Shown here: in pieces, positions 7,981 through 15,957 of the stretch
How the letters are laid out: each line of letters opens with the position of its first letter
Numbering within the stretch: the first letter of the stretch is position 1
NCBI GenBank assembly: GCA_041228285.1
Contig: CP166133.1
Span: forward strand, 2,637,380-2,701,379
Reading direction: 5' to 3'
Length of the DNA stretch: 64,000 nucleotides
DNA from: Neisseriaceae bacterium CLB008
GTDB lineage: Bacteria > Pseudomonadota > Gammaproteobacteria > Burkholderiales > Neisseriaceae
Notes under the pieces: model-generated
Databases searched by the model: none
What the model was told of the DNA's origin: nothing
Seen by the model: the letters and a program-made list of their open reading frames with translations, nothing else
Made by a program: the position numbers and the translations under genes

Positions 7981-8526
7981 ATGCAAGACAAAAATAATTT
8001 AGTTTGGCTAGACATGGAAATGACTGGCCTAAATCCGGACAGCGACAAAATCATTGAAGTCGCCATGATCGTCACCGATCAAAACCTAAACACCCTCGCA
8101 CAATCTGAGGTGTACGCCATCCACCAAAGCGATGATGTATTAAATGGTATGGACGAATGGAACACCAGCACCCATGGCCGCACCGGCCTAACCGAGCGTG
8201 TCAAAGCCTCAACGCTGAACGAAGCCGACGTAGAAGCCGCCCTTCTGGCCTTTATGCAAACATGGGTGCCAGAAAAAACCACGCCTATGTGCGGCAACAC
8301 CATTCATCAAGACCGCCGCTTTATGGCGCGCTCTATGCCTACCTTAGAAGCCTACTTTCACTACCGCAACCTCGATGTTTCTACTTTAAAAGAGCTGGCC
8401 CGTCGCTGGCGCCCAGAAATCGCTAAAGGCGTGATCAAGCGTGGCGCCCATCAGGCCTTAGATGATATTTTAGAATCAATCGAAGAAATGAAATACTATC
8501 GCGATCATTTCTTAAAGCTAGATTAA
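7981..8526 (+). CDS. orn: Oligoribonuclease
   Basis: A DEDDh 3'-5' exoribonuclease that degrades RNA dinucleotides (including pGpG from c-di-GMP breakdown) to mononucleotides. The 181-aa length equals that of E. coli Orn. Exo I is WLDMEMTGL with Asp11 and Glu13, Exo II includes [11 protein letters not shown], and Exo III is [11 protein letters not shown] with the catalytic His and Asp. ATG 7981 is chosen because GGGTGA lies upstream and it gives the canonical length; an in-frame GTG at 7969 is the alternative. It probably heads an orn-pgi-pncC operon (42-bp gap to pgi). Confidence 0.96.
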   Translation: MQDKNNLVWLDMEMTGLNPDSDKIIEVAMIVTDQNLNTLAQSEVYAIHQSDDVLNGMDEWNTSTHGRTGLTERVKASTLNEADVEAALLAFMQTWVPEKTTPMCGNTIHQDRRFMARSMPTLEAYFHYRNLDVSTLKELARRWRPEIAKGVIKRGAHQALDDILESIEEMKYYRDHFLKLD

Positions 8527-8568
8527 GCACTATTTGATTTTCGAACCGCTCGTTAAAAAGTGAACCGT

Positions 8569-10215
8569 ATGCAATTCGACCCCATTAATCACTCCGCCAT
8601 TTGGGCCCAGCTACACCAGCACCAGCGCGCCACGCGCTACGTCCACATGCGTGACTTATTCGAACAAGACCCTCAGCGCTTTGCCCACATGCACCTAGCG
8701 CTTGACGGCCTACTGCTCGACTACAGTAAAAATCGGCTGACTGAACACACGCTGGGCCTATTGGTGGCTCTGGCCAAAGAGGCTGATTTAGGCGAGTGGA
8801 TGCAGCGTATGCGTAGCGGTGACAAGATCAACCTGAGCGAAAATCGGGCTGTTTTACACACGGCTTTACGCGCCGAGGCCGATGCCCACATAGCAGTAGA
8901 CGGCATCAACGTGGTGCCGAAGGTACATGCCGCCTTACAGCAAGCGTTGGCCTTCGCTGAACGCATTCGCTCTGGCGATCATCAAGGCTTCACCGGCAAA
9001 GCCATCAAAGAAGTCGTCAACATCGGCATTGGTGGCTCTGACCTCGGCCCCTATATGGTGACCCAAGCCCTAAAGCCGTATCAGCAAGTGGGCCTGGGCG
9101 TGCACTTTGTGGCCAACGTGGACGCTGCGGACTTAATGCAAACCGTGGCCGGCTTTAACCCCGAGACCACCCTCTTCATCATCGCTAGCAAATCGTTCAC
9201 CACGCCCGAAACTTTACTCAATGCCGAAGCAGCCAAGACGTGGTTCTTGGCCAACGGCGGTCATCAGGCAGCCATGGCCCAACACTTTGTCGCCGTTTCT
9301 AATAATATAGAAGCCGCCCAAGCCTTTGGCATCGTGCCCGAGCATGTGTTTGCCATGTTTGACTGGGTGGGTGGGCGCTATTCGTCATGGTCGACCATTG
9401 GCCTACCCATCATGTGCGCCATTGGCCAAGCCAACTTTCTAGACTTTTTAGCGGGCGGGCGCGCCATGGACGAGCATTTCTTTAACGCCCCCCTACGCCA
9501 CAATATGCCGGTACTCATGGGGCTCATCGGCCTGTGGTATAACACCTTTTATGGCGCTCATAGCCACGCCATCATTCCCTACGACCATTGCCTAAAACGC
9601 CTGCCTGCTCACATTCAGCAGCTAGACATGGAAAGCAATGGCAAACAAACCGGCCGCATGGGCGAGCGCCTCGACTTTGACACTGGCCCTATTATTTGGG
9701 GCGAGGAAGGGGTGAACTGCCAACACGCCTTCTTCCAGCTTTTACACCAAGGCTCACGCCTCGTGCCCAGTGATTTCATCATCCCGATGAACAGCCACTA
9801 TGCCGGCAAACGCCATCACAAGATGCTGGTGGCCAACGCTTTCGCCCAAACCCGAGCGTTAATGCAGGGTAAAAATGAAGCGGAAGTGTACCAAGAGCTA
9901 CAACACCTTTCGGGCATCGAACAAGACCAGCTGGCACCGCAAAAATTCTTCCCCGGCAACCAGCCATCAAACACCCTACTCATAGATAAGCTCACGCCCT
10001 TTAGCATGGGCCAGCTCTTAGCCCTATATGAACACAAAGTATTTGTGCAAGGCGTGATCTGGGGGATTAATTCTTTTGACCAATGGGGCGTCGAATACGG
10101 CAAGGTATTGGCCAACAGCATTGAGCCAACCTTAAGCAACGCCGAGGCCACTGCCTATGACGGCTCTACCAATGGTTTAATCGATTACTTTAGGCGTACT
10201 CATCATGAAGCATGA
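8569..10215 (+). CDS. pgi: Glucose-6-phosphate isomerase
   Basis: Interconverts glucose-6-phosphate and fructose-6-phosphate in the cytoplasm. The product is 548 aa, the usual length. The phosphate-binding segments GIGGSDLGPYM and SKSFTTPETL are present, as are both family signatures (VGGRYSSWSTIGLP and GINSFDQWGVEYGK). The catalytic Glu falls in the MESNGKQ block. ATG 8569 is chosen over GTG 8560; neither has a strong Shine-Dalgarno, and the ATG is preceded by AAAAAGTGA. The stop overlaps the start of pncC by 11 nt, indicating coupled expression. Confidence 0.96.
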   Translation: MQFDPINHSAIWAQLHQHQRATRYVHMRDLFEQDPQRFAHMHLALDGLLLDYSKNRLTEHTLGLLVALAKEADLGEWMQRMRSGDKINLSENRAVLHTALRAEADAHIAVDGINVVPKVHAALQQALAFAERIRSGDHQGFTGKAIKEVVNIGIGGSDLGPYMVTQALKPYQQVGLGVHFVANVDAADLMQTVAGFNPETTLFIIASKSFTTPETLLNAEAAKTWFLANGGHQAAMAQHFVAVSNNIEAAQAFGIVPEHVFAMFDWVGGRYSSWSTIGLPIMCAIGQANFLDFLAGGRAMDEHFFNAPLRHNMPVLMGLIGLWYNTFYGAHSHAIIPYDHCLKRLPAHIQQLDMESNGKQTGRMGERLDFDTGPIIWGEEGVNCQHAFFQLLHQGSRLVPSDFIIPMNSHYAGKRHHKMLVANAFAQTRALMQGKNEAEVYQELQHLSGIEQDQLAPQKFFPGNQPSNTLLIDKLTPFSMGQLLALYEHKVFVQGVIWGINSFDQWGVEYGKVLANSIEPTLSNAEATAYDGSTNGLIDYFRRTHHEA

Positions 10216-10711
10216 CGTTCTCCTCCTTTTAACTGAACAGCTCCGCCAGCATCATTACACCGTGACCTGCGCCGAATCGTGCACCGGCGGCCTGCTTGCT
10301 GCGGCCCTAACCGACTACGCTGGCAGCTCTGCCTGGTTCAATATGGGCTTCACCACTTACAGCAATGAGGCCAAGCAGCAGCTTTTAGGCGTCAGCTCCG
10401 ACACGCTACGCGATCACGGCGCAGTCAGCGCCGCCACGGTCATGGAAATGGCAACTGGGGCGCTGGCCGCTGCTCAGGCCGATTTCGCCCTCAGCGTTTC
10501 CGGCATTGCTGGCCCTGGCGGCGGCAGTGAAGCCAAACCTGTTGGCACGGTATGGTTTGGCCTGGCTCAAGCCTGCCCCGCACACCAAACCCTTCCCTCG
10601 CAAGCCCGCACCCATGTATTCAGCGGCACCCGCACCCAAATTCGGGCGCAGGCCGTCGACTTTGCCATCGGCTGGCTATTAGATACGCTGAACACCATGC
10701 ACAATCCGTGA
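10205..10711 (+). CDS. pncC: Nicotinamide-nucleotide amidohydrolase PncC (CinA C-terminal domain)
   Basis: Hydrolyses nicotinamide mononucleotide to nicotinate mononucleotide, recycling NMN from NAD-dependent reactions. The 168-aa product is a stand-alone CinA C-terminal domain with the diagnostic blocks AESCTGGLLAAALTDYAGSS, GFTTYSNEAK, HGAVSAATVMEMA and SGIAGPGGGS. It lacks the N-terminal COG1058 domain of full CinA, as in E. coli PncC. It starts inside the last codons of pgi. No terminator follows directly; the first one lies about 210 bp downstream. Confidence 0.93.
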   Translation: MKHDVLLLLTEQLRQHHYTVTCAESCTGGLLAAALTDYAGSSAWFNMGFTTYSNEAKQQLLGVSSDTLRDHGAVSAATVMEMATGALAAAQADFALSVSGIAGPGGGSEAKPVGTVWFGLAQACPAHQTLPSQARTHVFSGTRTQIRAQAVDFAIGWLLDTLNTMHNP

Positions 10712-10731
10712 GGATAGCCACAAGGATAAGC

Positions 10732-10740
10732 TGTGCATAA
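10732..10740 (-). promoter_or_regulatory. DnaA-box-like site 1
   Basis: The minus-strand reading is TTATGCACA, a full match to TTATNCACA. It is 21 nt after the pncC stop codon. Confidence 0.4.
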
Positions 10741-10891
10741 GCCATCTAGCTGATTGATTTAACATCGCTATTTCAACCTGCTTATTTTTTAGGCAAATCC
10801 GTCATTATTCTGTTTGTCACGATGCCATAAGCACCGCTATAGCCTCATAACGAATAAAAACCTAACTACCCCCGTTTAACGTGCATTAAGC

Positions 10892-10900
10892 TGTGGATAA
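10892..10900 (-). promoter_or_regulatory. DnaA-box-like site 2
   Basis: The minus-strand reading is TTATCCACA, identical to the strongest E. coli box. It has the same orientation as site 1, 160 bp away. Confidence 0.5.
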
Positions 10901-10918
10901 ACTGTCCACAACCAGACA

Positions 10919-10942
10919 AACGCCTTGTTCTCAAGGCGTTTT
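10919..10942 (+). terminator. Intrinsic terminator downstream of pncC
   Basis: A 9-bp stem AACGCCTTG/CAAGGCGTT with a TTCT loop, then a short T run. Probably ends the orn-pgi-pncC transcript. Confidence 0.8.
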
Positions 10943-11002
10943 CTAAATCCGCTTAATTTTTAAGCAAACTCCCCCTAGTCCCAATCAAAGCAATGGCATC
11001 AC

Positions 11003-11030
11003 TTGCTTACTTTCTGGATTACCTTATACT
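11003..11030 (+). promoter_or_regulatory. Candidate sigma-70 promoter of tenA
   Basis: TTGCTT (11003-11008), 16-bp spacer, TATACT (11025-11030). It would give a leader of about 115 nt before tenA. Confidence 0.5.
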
Positions 11031-11151
11031 TTGCCCCACACACACCGCCCGTTTGGCGTACGCTGACGCTGTTTCATGGCGCGCCAGCACAGGCATCCAA
11101 CACACCCTCTCATTCGGCAACGCTTGAATGATTATTGTGGAGAATCTCAAA

Positions 11152-11841
11152 ATGACCGTAAAATTCAGTCAACGCATTTTTAATAAAGTCCAGCCGCTCT
11201 GGGATGCCTACCTCGAGCATCCTTTCGTTAAAGGCATTGGCGACGGCACTTTAGCGCATGAAAAATTCAAACATTATCTGGAACAAGACTACGTCTACCT
11301 TATCGAGTATTCAAAATTATTTTCATTGGGCGCCACTCAGGCCAACGATTTAGACACCAAAACCCTGTTCGCCAATCTGCTACACGGCACGCTGAATTTC
11401 GAAATGGATTTACATCGCCAATACGCAGCTCAGTTCGGCATCAGCGCACAGAAGCTAGCGGCCACTCAGCCGGCGGCCACCACCGTAGCCTACACCAGCT
11501 ATATGCTGAACAAAGCCCAAAACGGCCTGCCTTATACTTTGGCCGCGGTTTTGTGCTGTGCTTGGAGCTACAACTATATTGGCTTGGCTTTGGCACAAAT
11601 CCCTGGCGCCTCTGCACATGAATTTTACGGCCAATGGGTGCAGACCTATTCTTCACCAGAATTTACCGCTCTGGCGCAGCAATGCATCGACTTGATTGAT
11701 GAAGTGGCTGGCGAAATGCCAGCAAGCGTACAGGCAGAGCTAGAAGACATTGTGGTGTACACCAGCTATTTTGAACACATGTTCTGGGACATGGGTGAGA
11801 CTTTAGCCATGTGGCCAATCAAAACCTTAAACGAATACTAA
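11152..11841 (+). CDS. tenA: TenA family aminopyrimidine aminohydrolase (thiaminase II)
   Basis: A 229-aa all-helical protein of the TenA/thiaminase II family, which salvages thiamine by hydrolysing 4-amino-5-aminomethyl-2-methylpyrimidine to HMP. Family blocks are the N-terminal HPFVKGIGDGTLAHEKFKHY, LEQDYVYLIEYSK and a C-terminal YFEHMFWDMGE containing the conserved acidic residue; a conserved Cys lies in AAVLCCAWSYNYIG. ATG 11152 follows GGAGA at 8 nt; the longer frame from 11128 has no ribosome-binding site. It stands alone with its own promoter-like sequence and terminator, with no other thi gene in the window. Confidence 0.9.
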   Translation: MTVKFSQRIFNKVQPLWDAYLEHPFVKGIGDGTLAHEKFKHYLEQDYVYLIEYSKLFSLGATQANDLDTKTLFANLLHGTLNFEMDLHRQYAAQFGISAQKLAATQPAATTVAYTSYMLNKAQNGLPYTLAAVLCCAWSYNYIGLALAQIPGASAHEFYGQWVQTYSSPEFTALAQQCIDLIDEVAGEMPASVQAELEDIVVYTSYFEHMFWDMGETLAMWPIKTLNEY

Positions 11842-11864
11842 ATTAACTTAGGTTTTATCCATAC

Positions 11865-11891
11865 AAAACGGTGCCCACAGGCACCGTTTTT
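11865..11891. terminator. Bidirectional terminator between tenA and the NhaD-type gene
   Basis: An 11-bp perfect stem AAAACGGTGCC/GGCACCGTTTT with a CACA loop, lying between two convergent genes. T runs are available on both strands. Confidence 0.9.
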
Positions 11892-11910
11892 GATTGTAAT
11901 GTCCTAGGCC

Positions 11911-13305
11911 TTATCGCAGGAAAACCCAGTTCATTAAGCCATACAAGGGCAGCAACACTGCCAAGGCAATCAAGAAATAACCAAAAAAGGACGGCATGGC
12001 GTAACCGCGCTCTTCAGCCATGGTTTTAACCATAAAGTTAGGCGCATTGCCAATATACGTCAGCGGCCCAGTAAACACCGTACCCATGGAAATCGCTAAC
12101 AGCGTTTGCGCCAGCGGCCCCATCAAGAGTTGGGCATCGCCCGACGCCATATTAAAGAACACCAAATAGGTTGGGGCATTATCTAACCCAGCTGACAGCG
12201 CGGTAGTGACCCAAAAATACATCACGTTATTAGGTGAGCCGTCGGCATAATGCGCTAGGTCATGAATGGCACTAAAGGCACCAGCAGAGCCTGCTTTTAA
12301 CATCACGATCACGGGCGTAATGGTGATAAAGATCCCCAAGAAGAGTTTCGCCACTTCTTTCATGGGTGCCCAGGTAAAGTCATTGCCGCCACGCACCTGC
12401 TTGGGCGTGATCATGAGGGAGACCAGTGTCACCAAAACAAACACGCCGTCTCGGATTAACCCTTCAATGGGTACTGAGGTGCCAAAAATAACGTAGTGCA
12501 CATTGGGGTGCCAAAAACCCGACACCAAAATGGCCGCAATCACCACCAACAATAAAATAAAGTTTACTTTACCAAACAACACGAAGCTTAGCTTACTCGT
12601 CGGCTTAGTCTCTAAGCCTTCTTTATGAAAGTAATAAGTATCCAAAGCATAAAACAGCAGCAGCAAAATGCTCGACATCATCAGCACTGGCCACAGCATG
12701 TAACGCATCGTCCAAAAGAAATCAACGCCGCTCAAAAAGCCCAAGAATAAAGGTGGGTCACCCAGCGGCGTGAGGCCGCCGCCAATATTGGCCACTAAAA
12801 AGATAAAAAAGATCACTACATGGGTTTTATGACGCCGATTTTGGTTGGCGGCCAACAGCGGGCGAATCAACAGCATGGCAGCGCCCGTGGTGCCCATAAA
12901 AGAAGCCAGGAGCGTTCCTAAAGCCAACAGGCTAAGGTTAAACTTGGGCGTAGCAACAAAATCACCGGCCACCAAAATACCGCCCGAAACCGTGTATAGC
13001 ACCACTAACAGCAAGATGAACGGCAAATACTCCGAGAACAAAGCATGACTCATTACCTCAACCCCGGCATAAGCCCCATAAGCGCTCATCAATGGCAGCA
13101 AAAAGGCCAGACTCCAAAAAGCCGTGACTTTGCCAAAATGTCGATGCCAGAACTTGGGGGCAAATAAAGGGAAGGTTGCGACCGACAAGATCGTACCCAA
13201 AAACGGCAACCCCCACCACATGGATAATGTGGTGCCATCGAGGCTAACGGCTTGGGCACTAAGCGGCAACAACGATAGGCATAACAACGCCAGAGTCTTG
13301 TGCAT
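11911..13305 (-). CDS. NhaD-type Na+/H+ antiporter (putative citrate-transport-fold permease)
   Basis: A 464-aa polytopic inner-membrane protein with about a dozen hydrophobic helices and a hydrophobic N-terminal segment. It matches the ion-transporter family called NhaD or CitMHS_2: NIGGGLTPLGDPPLFLGFL is the diagnostic re-entrant-type block, and a second one is LSAGLDNAPTYLVFFN. These paired blocks are the family's ion-binding elements. Sodium/proton exchange is the usual assignment, but relatives have also been annotated as citrate carriers, so the substrate is not certain. ATG 13305 follows AGGAG at the right spacing. It is monocistronic and convergent with tenA. Confidence 0.83.
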   Translation of the reverse strand: MHKTLALLCLSLLPLSAQAVSLDGTTLSMWWGLPFLGTILSVATFPLFAPKFWHRHFGKVTAFWSLAFLLPLMSAYGAYAGVEVMSHALFSEYLPFILLLVVLYTVSGGILVAGDFVATPKFNLSLLALGTLLASFMGTTGAAMLLIRPLLAANQNRRHKTHVVIFFIFLVANIGGGLTPLGDPPLFLGFLSGVDFFWTMRYMLWPVLMMSSILLLLFYALDTYYFHKEGLETKPTSKLSFVLFGKVNFILLLVVIAAILVSGFWHPNVHYVIFGTSVPIEGLIRDGVFVLVTLVSLMITPKQVRGGNDFTWAPMKEVAKLFLGIFITITPVIVMLKAGSAGAFSAIHDLAHYADGSPNNVMYFWVTTALSAGLDNAPTYLVFFNMASGDAQLLMGPLAQTLLAISMGTVFTGPLTYIGNAPNFMVKTMAEERGYAMPSFFGYFLIALAVLLPLYGLMNWVFLR

Positions 13306-13646
13306 GTGTGCTCCTGAATGATTGAGTTCACCCTAATGAGCCACATGCCACCGCCTCAATGTTTCAGGCCATCCTACATGGTCAAACGGACAGGTTGATG
13401 ATTCGCGCGAACACGCACCTCACAAAAATGAACGAAAACAAAAGATATCGCCTTTTGGCGACTTTTAATGAAATATAAAGAACTATATCAGATAATAATA
13501 CTAATTACAGCCCTACTTCAACTCGCATTTTGCTGCGCACACGCAACCAAACCGCTGATTCATTCAAAAAAATCAAACCACTTTAAACATATCATTTTGT
13601 TTTTATTATAAAAAATAACAAACCAACATTCGCAAGCCATAAAAAA
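13306..13646. other. Non-coding upstream region of the NhaD-type gene
   Basis: About 340 bp, very AT-rich toward 13600. A small CGCC-TTTT-GGCG hairpin lies at 13449-13460. No ORF and no clean promoter could be assigned. Confidence 0.45.
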
Positions 13647-13677
13647 TCCGTAAAATCTGAGACTTAGATTTTACGGA
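13641..13677 (-). terminator. Intrinsic terminator of the small Cys-tailed protein gene
   Basis: A 12-bp perfect stem TCCGTAAAATCT/AGATTTTACGGA (13647-13658 with 13666-13677), 7-nt loop, followed on the minus strand by six T. Confidence 0.9.
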
Positions 13678-13717
13678 CCTTTACATCCTCAAAGCAGACC
13701 CACGAATAAGCCTCAGG

Positions 13718-14020
13718 CTAACCGCCACAGCCACCGCAGCATGAACCTGTATGTCCTTCCTCTTCGGTCACGGGATAAATCTGGCTCATTTCCTGCAATA
13801 CAGCGCCATCCTTCACCCATGCGAATACCGACGTCACCTTCTGGCCTGCATCAGACAGCACCTGTACGACACGCAAAGCCTCTGCGGCCGATTGAGGCTC
13901 ATCAGTCTCTGTCGGCGCCTGCCCAGCACGAACACGCACCCAGACATCAAAGCCGCTCGCTTGATGCTGTCCTACAATTGTCTGAATGGCTTCTATAGCG
14001 CCACTATTCATCACCCTCAT
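13718..14020 (-). CDS. Small protein with a CCGGCGG tail, family not recognised
   Basis: A 100-aa soluble protein I do not recognise. It looks real: ATG 14020 is preceded by GGAGATAGGG, it has its own strong terminator, and composition is normal. The body (about 1-80) alternates predicted helix and strand (VWVRVRAG, AAEALRVVQVL, VTSVFAWVKDGAVLQEM). The tail is TEEEGHTGSCCGGCGG, with three Cys among glycines and a nearby His, which could bind a metal or an iron-sulfur species. There is no signal peptide or membrane segment, so a cytoplasmic location is expected. GTG 14023 and ATG 14011 are alternative starts. Neighbours (tRNA-Phe, NhaD-type gene) give no functional hint. Confidence 0.75.
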   Translation of the reverse strand: MRVMNSGAIEAIQTIVGQHQASGFDVWVRVRAGQAPTETDEPQSAAEALRVVQVLSDAGQKVTSVFAWVKDGAVLQEMSQIYPVTEEEGHTGSCCGGCGG

Positions 14021-14164
14021 CACCCTATCTCCGTTAATGACTGACTAAACCTTCATTCTAGCAAATAATGGCCCACGACAAGCCAGTCAGATCAACAAAG
14101 CAGCAGAACGGCCTTTTGAGGCCAAATCTATTCAGCATTTAGACCGCGATAAAAGCCGCAGACG

Positions 14165-14193
14165 AAAAAAAACCAGCTCGAAAGCTGGTTTTT
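14165..14193 (-). terminator. Intrinsic terminator of tRNA-Phe
   Basis: An 11-bp stem AAAAACCAGCT/AGCTGGTTTTT (14168-14178 with 14183-14193) with a CGAA loop, 7 nt downstream of the tRNA 3' end. Confidence 0.88.
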
Positions 14194-14199
14194 AAAATT

Positions 14200-14275
14200 T
14201 GGTGGCCAGACCCAGGATCGAACTGGGGACACACGGATTTTCAATCCGTTGCTCTACCTACTGAGCTATCTAGCC
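14200..14275 (-). tRNA. tRNA-Phe (anticodon GAA)
   Basis: A 76-nt cloverleaf with encoded CCA (complement of 14200-14202). The acceptor arms GGCTAGA and TCTGGCC pair with one T-G wobble. The D-loop block is AGCTCAGT-AGGTAGAGC, the anticodon stem-loop is ACGGATTGAAAATCCGT with GAA at the centre, and the T-arm is CCCAGTTCGATCCTGGG. All canonical features are intact. Confidence 0.97.
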
Positions 14276-14311
14276 TTGTCTTCTTGTGCTGCTTCATCAG
14301 AAGAGGTATGC

Positions 14312-14340
14312 ATTAAACCAAATTTAACCGGTCTTGGCAA
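14312..14340 (-). promoter_or_regulatory. Candidate promoter of tRNA-Phe
   Basis: On the minus strand: TTGCCA (14335-14340), 17-bp spacer, TTTAAT (14312-14317), 36 nt before the mature tRNA 5' end. Confidence 0.55.
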
Positions 14341-14466
14341 GCCTTTTCAGATAAACTTTTTGACTATTTTCAAAATAACCGTCAAATCAATCGTTTAATG
14401 ACGCCTTATTTTTAAAGAAATCGCTAAAAATAAGGCTGAATAAGGCCTCAAGCCAAGCAAGCCTAA

Positions 14467-15393
14467 CTAGCGCAACTCTTTTGGCAACACAAAAATAATG
14501 TTTTCTTCCACGCCCTCTAGCTCAGCCACAGCCTCATGACCCATTTGATTGATGGCAGCTATGACTTCTTCTACCAACACCTCAGGCGCCGATGCACCGG
14601 CCGTCACCCCAACCTTATGCTTGCCCACAAACCACTCTGGCTGTAGGTAGGTGGCATTATCCACCATATAAGCCTCTACGCCGCGCAGTGTCGCTACTTC
14701 ACGCAGGCGATTGCTGTTGGAGCTATTGGGTGAGCCCACCACAATCACTAAGTCACAGTCTTCAGACAGCTTTTTCACTGCATCCTGGCGGTTTTGGGTG
14801 GCATAGCAGATGTCATCCTTCTTGGGGCCATGAATGTTGGGAAACCTTACCCGCAAAGCCTCAATAATGCCTTTGGTTTCGTCTACCGACAGCGTGGTCT
14901 GGCTCACGTAAGCCAGTTTATCTGGATTGCGTACGTCCAAGCCAGCCACATCAGCCTCAACCTCAACGAGCAGCATACTGTCTTTCACCTGGCCCATCGT
15001 GCCTTCTACTTCAGGGTGACCCTTATGGCCAATCATGATGATTTGGTAATCCTGCTCATACAGCCGCTTGACTTCATTGTGCACTTTAGTCACCAAGGGG
15101 CAGGTGGCGTCAAAAATACGGAACCCACGCGATTTAGCCTCATCCTGCACCGCCACCGACACCCCGTGAGCGGAGTAAATCAACGTCGACTCGGGCGGTA
15201 CATCGGCCAAATCTTCAATAAAAATGGCGCCCTTCGCGCGCAAATTATCCACCACGAATTTATTGTGCACGACTTCATGGCGTACATAAATCGGCGCACC
15301 GTATTCTTCTAGCGCTCGCTCCACAATATTAATGGCCCGATCAACCCCGGCACAAAACCCACGCGGGTTGGCCAATAAAATTTCTTTACCCAT
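14467..15393 (-). CDS. ispH: 4-hydroxy-3-methylbut-2-enyl diphosphate reductase
   Basis: The last enzyme of the MEP isoprenoid pathway; reduces HMBPP to IPP and DMAPP with a [4Fe-4S] cluster. The 308-aa product has the three cluster cysteines at 14 (RGFCAGV), 98 (DATCPL) and 196 ([12 protein letters not shown]). The proton-donor Glu128 lies in HPEVEGT, and the substrate loop is [12 protein letters not shown] 15393 is chosen because AAGGAT precedes it and [14 protein letters not shown] is the family N-terminus. It is the last gene of the ribF-ileS-lspA-ispH operon, 75 bp after lspA. Confidence 0.97.
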   Translation of the reverse strand: MGKEILLANPRGFCAGVDRAINIVERALEEYGAPIYVRHEVVHNKFVVDNLRAKGAIFIEDLADVPPESTLIYSAHGVSVAVQDEAKSRGFRIFDATCPLVTKVHNEVKRLYEQDYQIIMIGHKGHPEVEGTMGQVKDSMLLVEVEADVAGLDVRNPDKLAYVSQTTLSVDETKGIIEALRVRFPNIHGPKKDDICYATQNRQDAVKKLSEDCDLVIVVGSPNSSNSNRLREVATLRGVEAYMVDNATYLQPEWFVGKHKVGVTAGASAPEVLVEEVIAAINQMGHEAVAELEGVEENIIFVLPKELR

Positions 15394-15468
15394 TGCCACA
15401 TCCTTAATCTGCAAGCATAAACAGCCGGTCAGCCTAAGCCAACCAGCCGTCATTACCATCAAGATTGA

Positions 15469-15957
15469 TTATTTTTTCTGACTTTTAAAAGTATCCACGA
15501 TTAACAAAGCCGCGCCAATAAAAATAAAGCTGTCGGCTAGATTAAACGCAGGATAAAACCAGTTTTGATAATAAAACAGTAAAAAGTCAATCACATGACC
15601 GTGCATACCACGATCAATGACGTTACCTAAAGCTCCGCCCATGATACAAGCGGCCGCCCACTTGGCCAGCGTACTGAATTGATTTTTCACAATACCGTAA
15701 GCCAAATAGGCGCTTACCGCCACAGCCAAAGCAAAGAAAAAGTATTTCTGCCAGCCGCCGGCATCGGCCAAAAAGCTAAAGGCCGCGCCGGGGTTATACA
15801 TCAGCGTTAGGTCAAAAAAGTTCGGGATGACGTTCACCCGTTCTAAATAGGCAAAGCTGCCCTGAACCGACAACTTGGTGACCTGATCCAGCACGATCAC
15901 CAAAGCCGCCCATAAAAAATACTTAATATTGCTTGGCTTGGCTTGGCTATTAGGCAT
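15469..15957 (-). CDS. lspA: Lipoprotein signal peptidase (signal peptidase II)
   Basis: An inner-membrane aspartyl protease that removes signal peptides from diacylglyceryl-modified prolipoproteins. The 162-aa product has four hydrophobic helices and the two catalytic-Asp motifs, GNVIDRG and HVIDFL, plus the conserved N-terminal VLDQVTK and NPGAAFSFL blocks. ATG 15957 follows GAGGA at 8 nt and overlaps the ileS stop by 8 nt, so it is translationally coupled to ileS. Substrates in this window include the efflux outer-membrane factor and the small lipoprotein at 33.6 kb. Confidence 0.96.
   Translation of the reverse strand: MPNSQAKPSNIKYFLWAALVIVLDQVTKLSVQGSFAYLERVNVIPNFFDLTLMYNPGAAFSFLADAGGWQKYFFFALAVAVSAYLAYGIVKNQFSTLAKWAAACIMGGALGNVIDRGMHGHVIDFLLFYYQNWFYPAFNLADSFIFIGAALLIVDTFKSQKK

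Larger units (their letters stand above)
10712..11151. other. 440-bp gap between pncC and tenA with two DnaA-box-like sites
   Basis: No ORF of merit. It contains two same-orientation matches to the DnaA box TTATNCACA (10732-10740 and 10892-10900), a strong terminator (10919-10942), a small dyad GCTTAA-TTT-TTAAGC (10951-10965) and a promoter-like pair for tenA. The leader of tenA does not show the conserved TPP riboswitch core. Confidence 0.55.

Noticed and set aside
10712-10960. Chromosome origin based on the DnaA-box-like sites
   Set aside because: Only two boxes, no dnaA or dnaN nearby, and yidC at the other end of the window is a better indicator of origin position.
11031-11151. TPP riboswitch in the tenA leader
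   Set aside because: The conserved CUGAGA and ACCUGAUCUGG-type core elements are absent.
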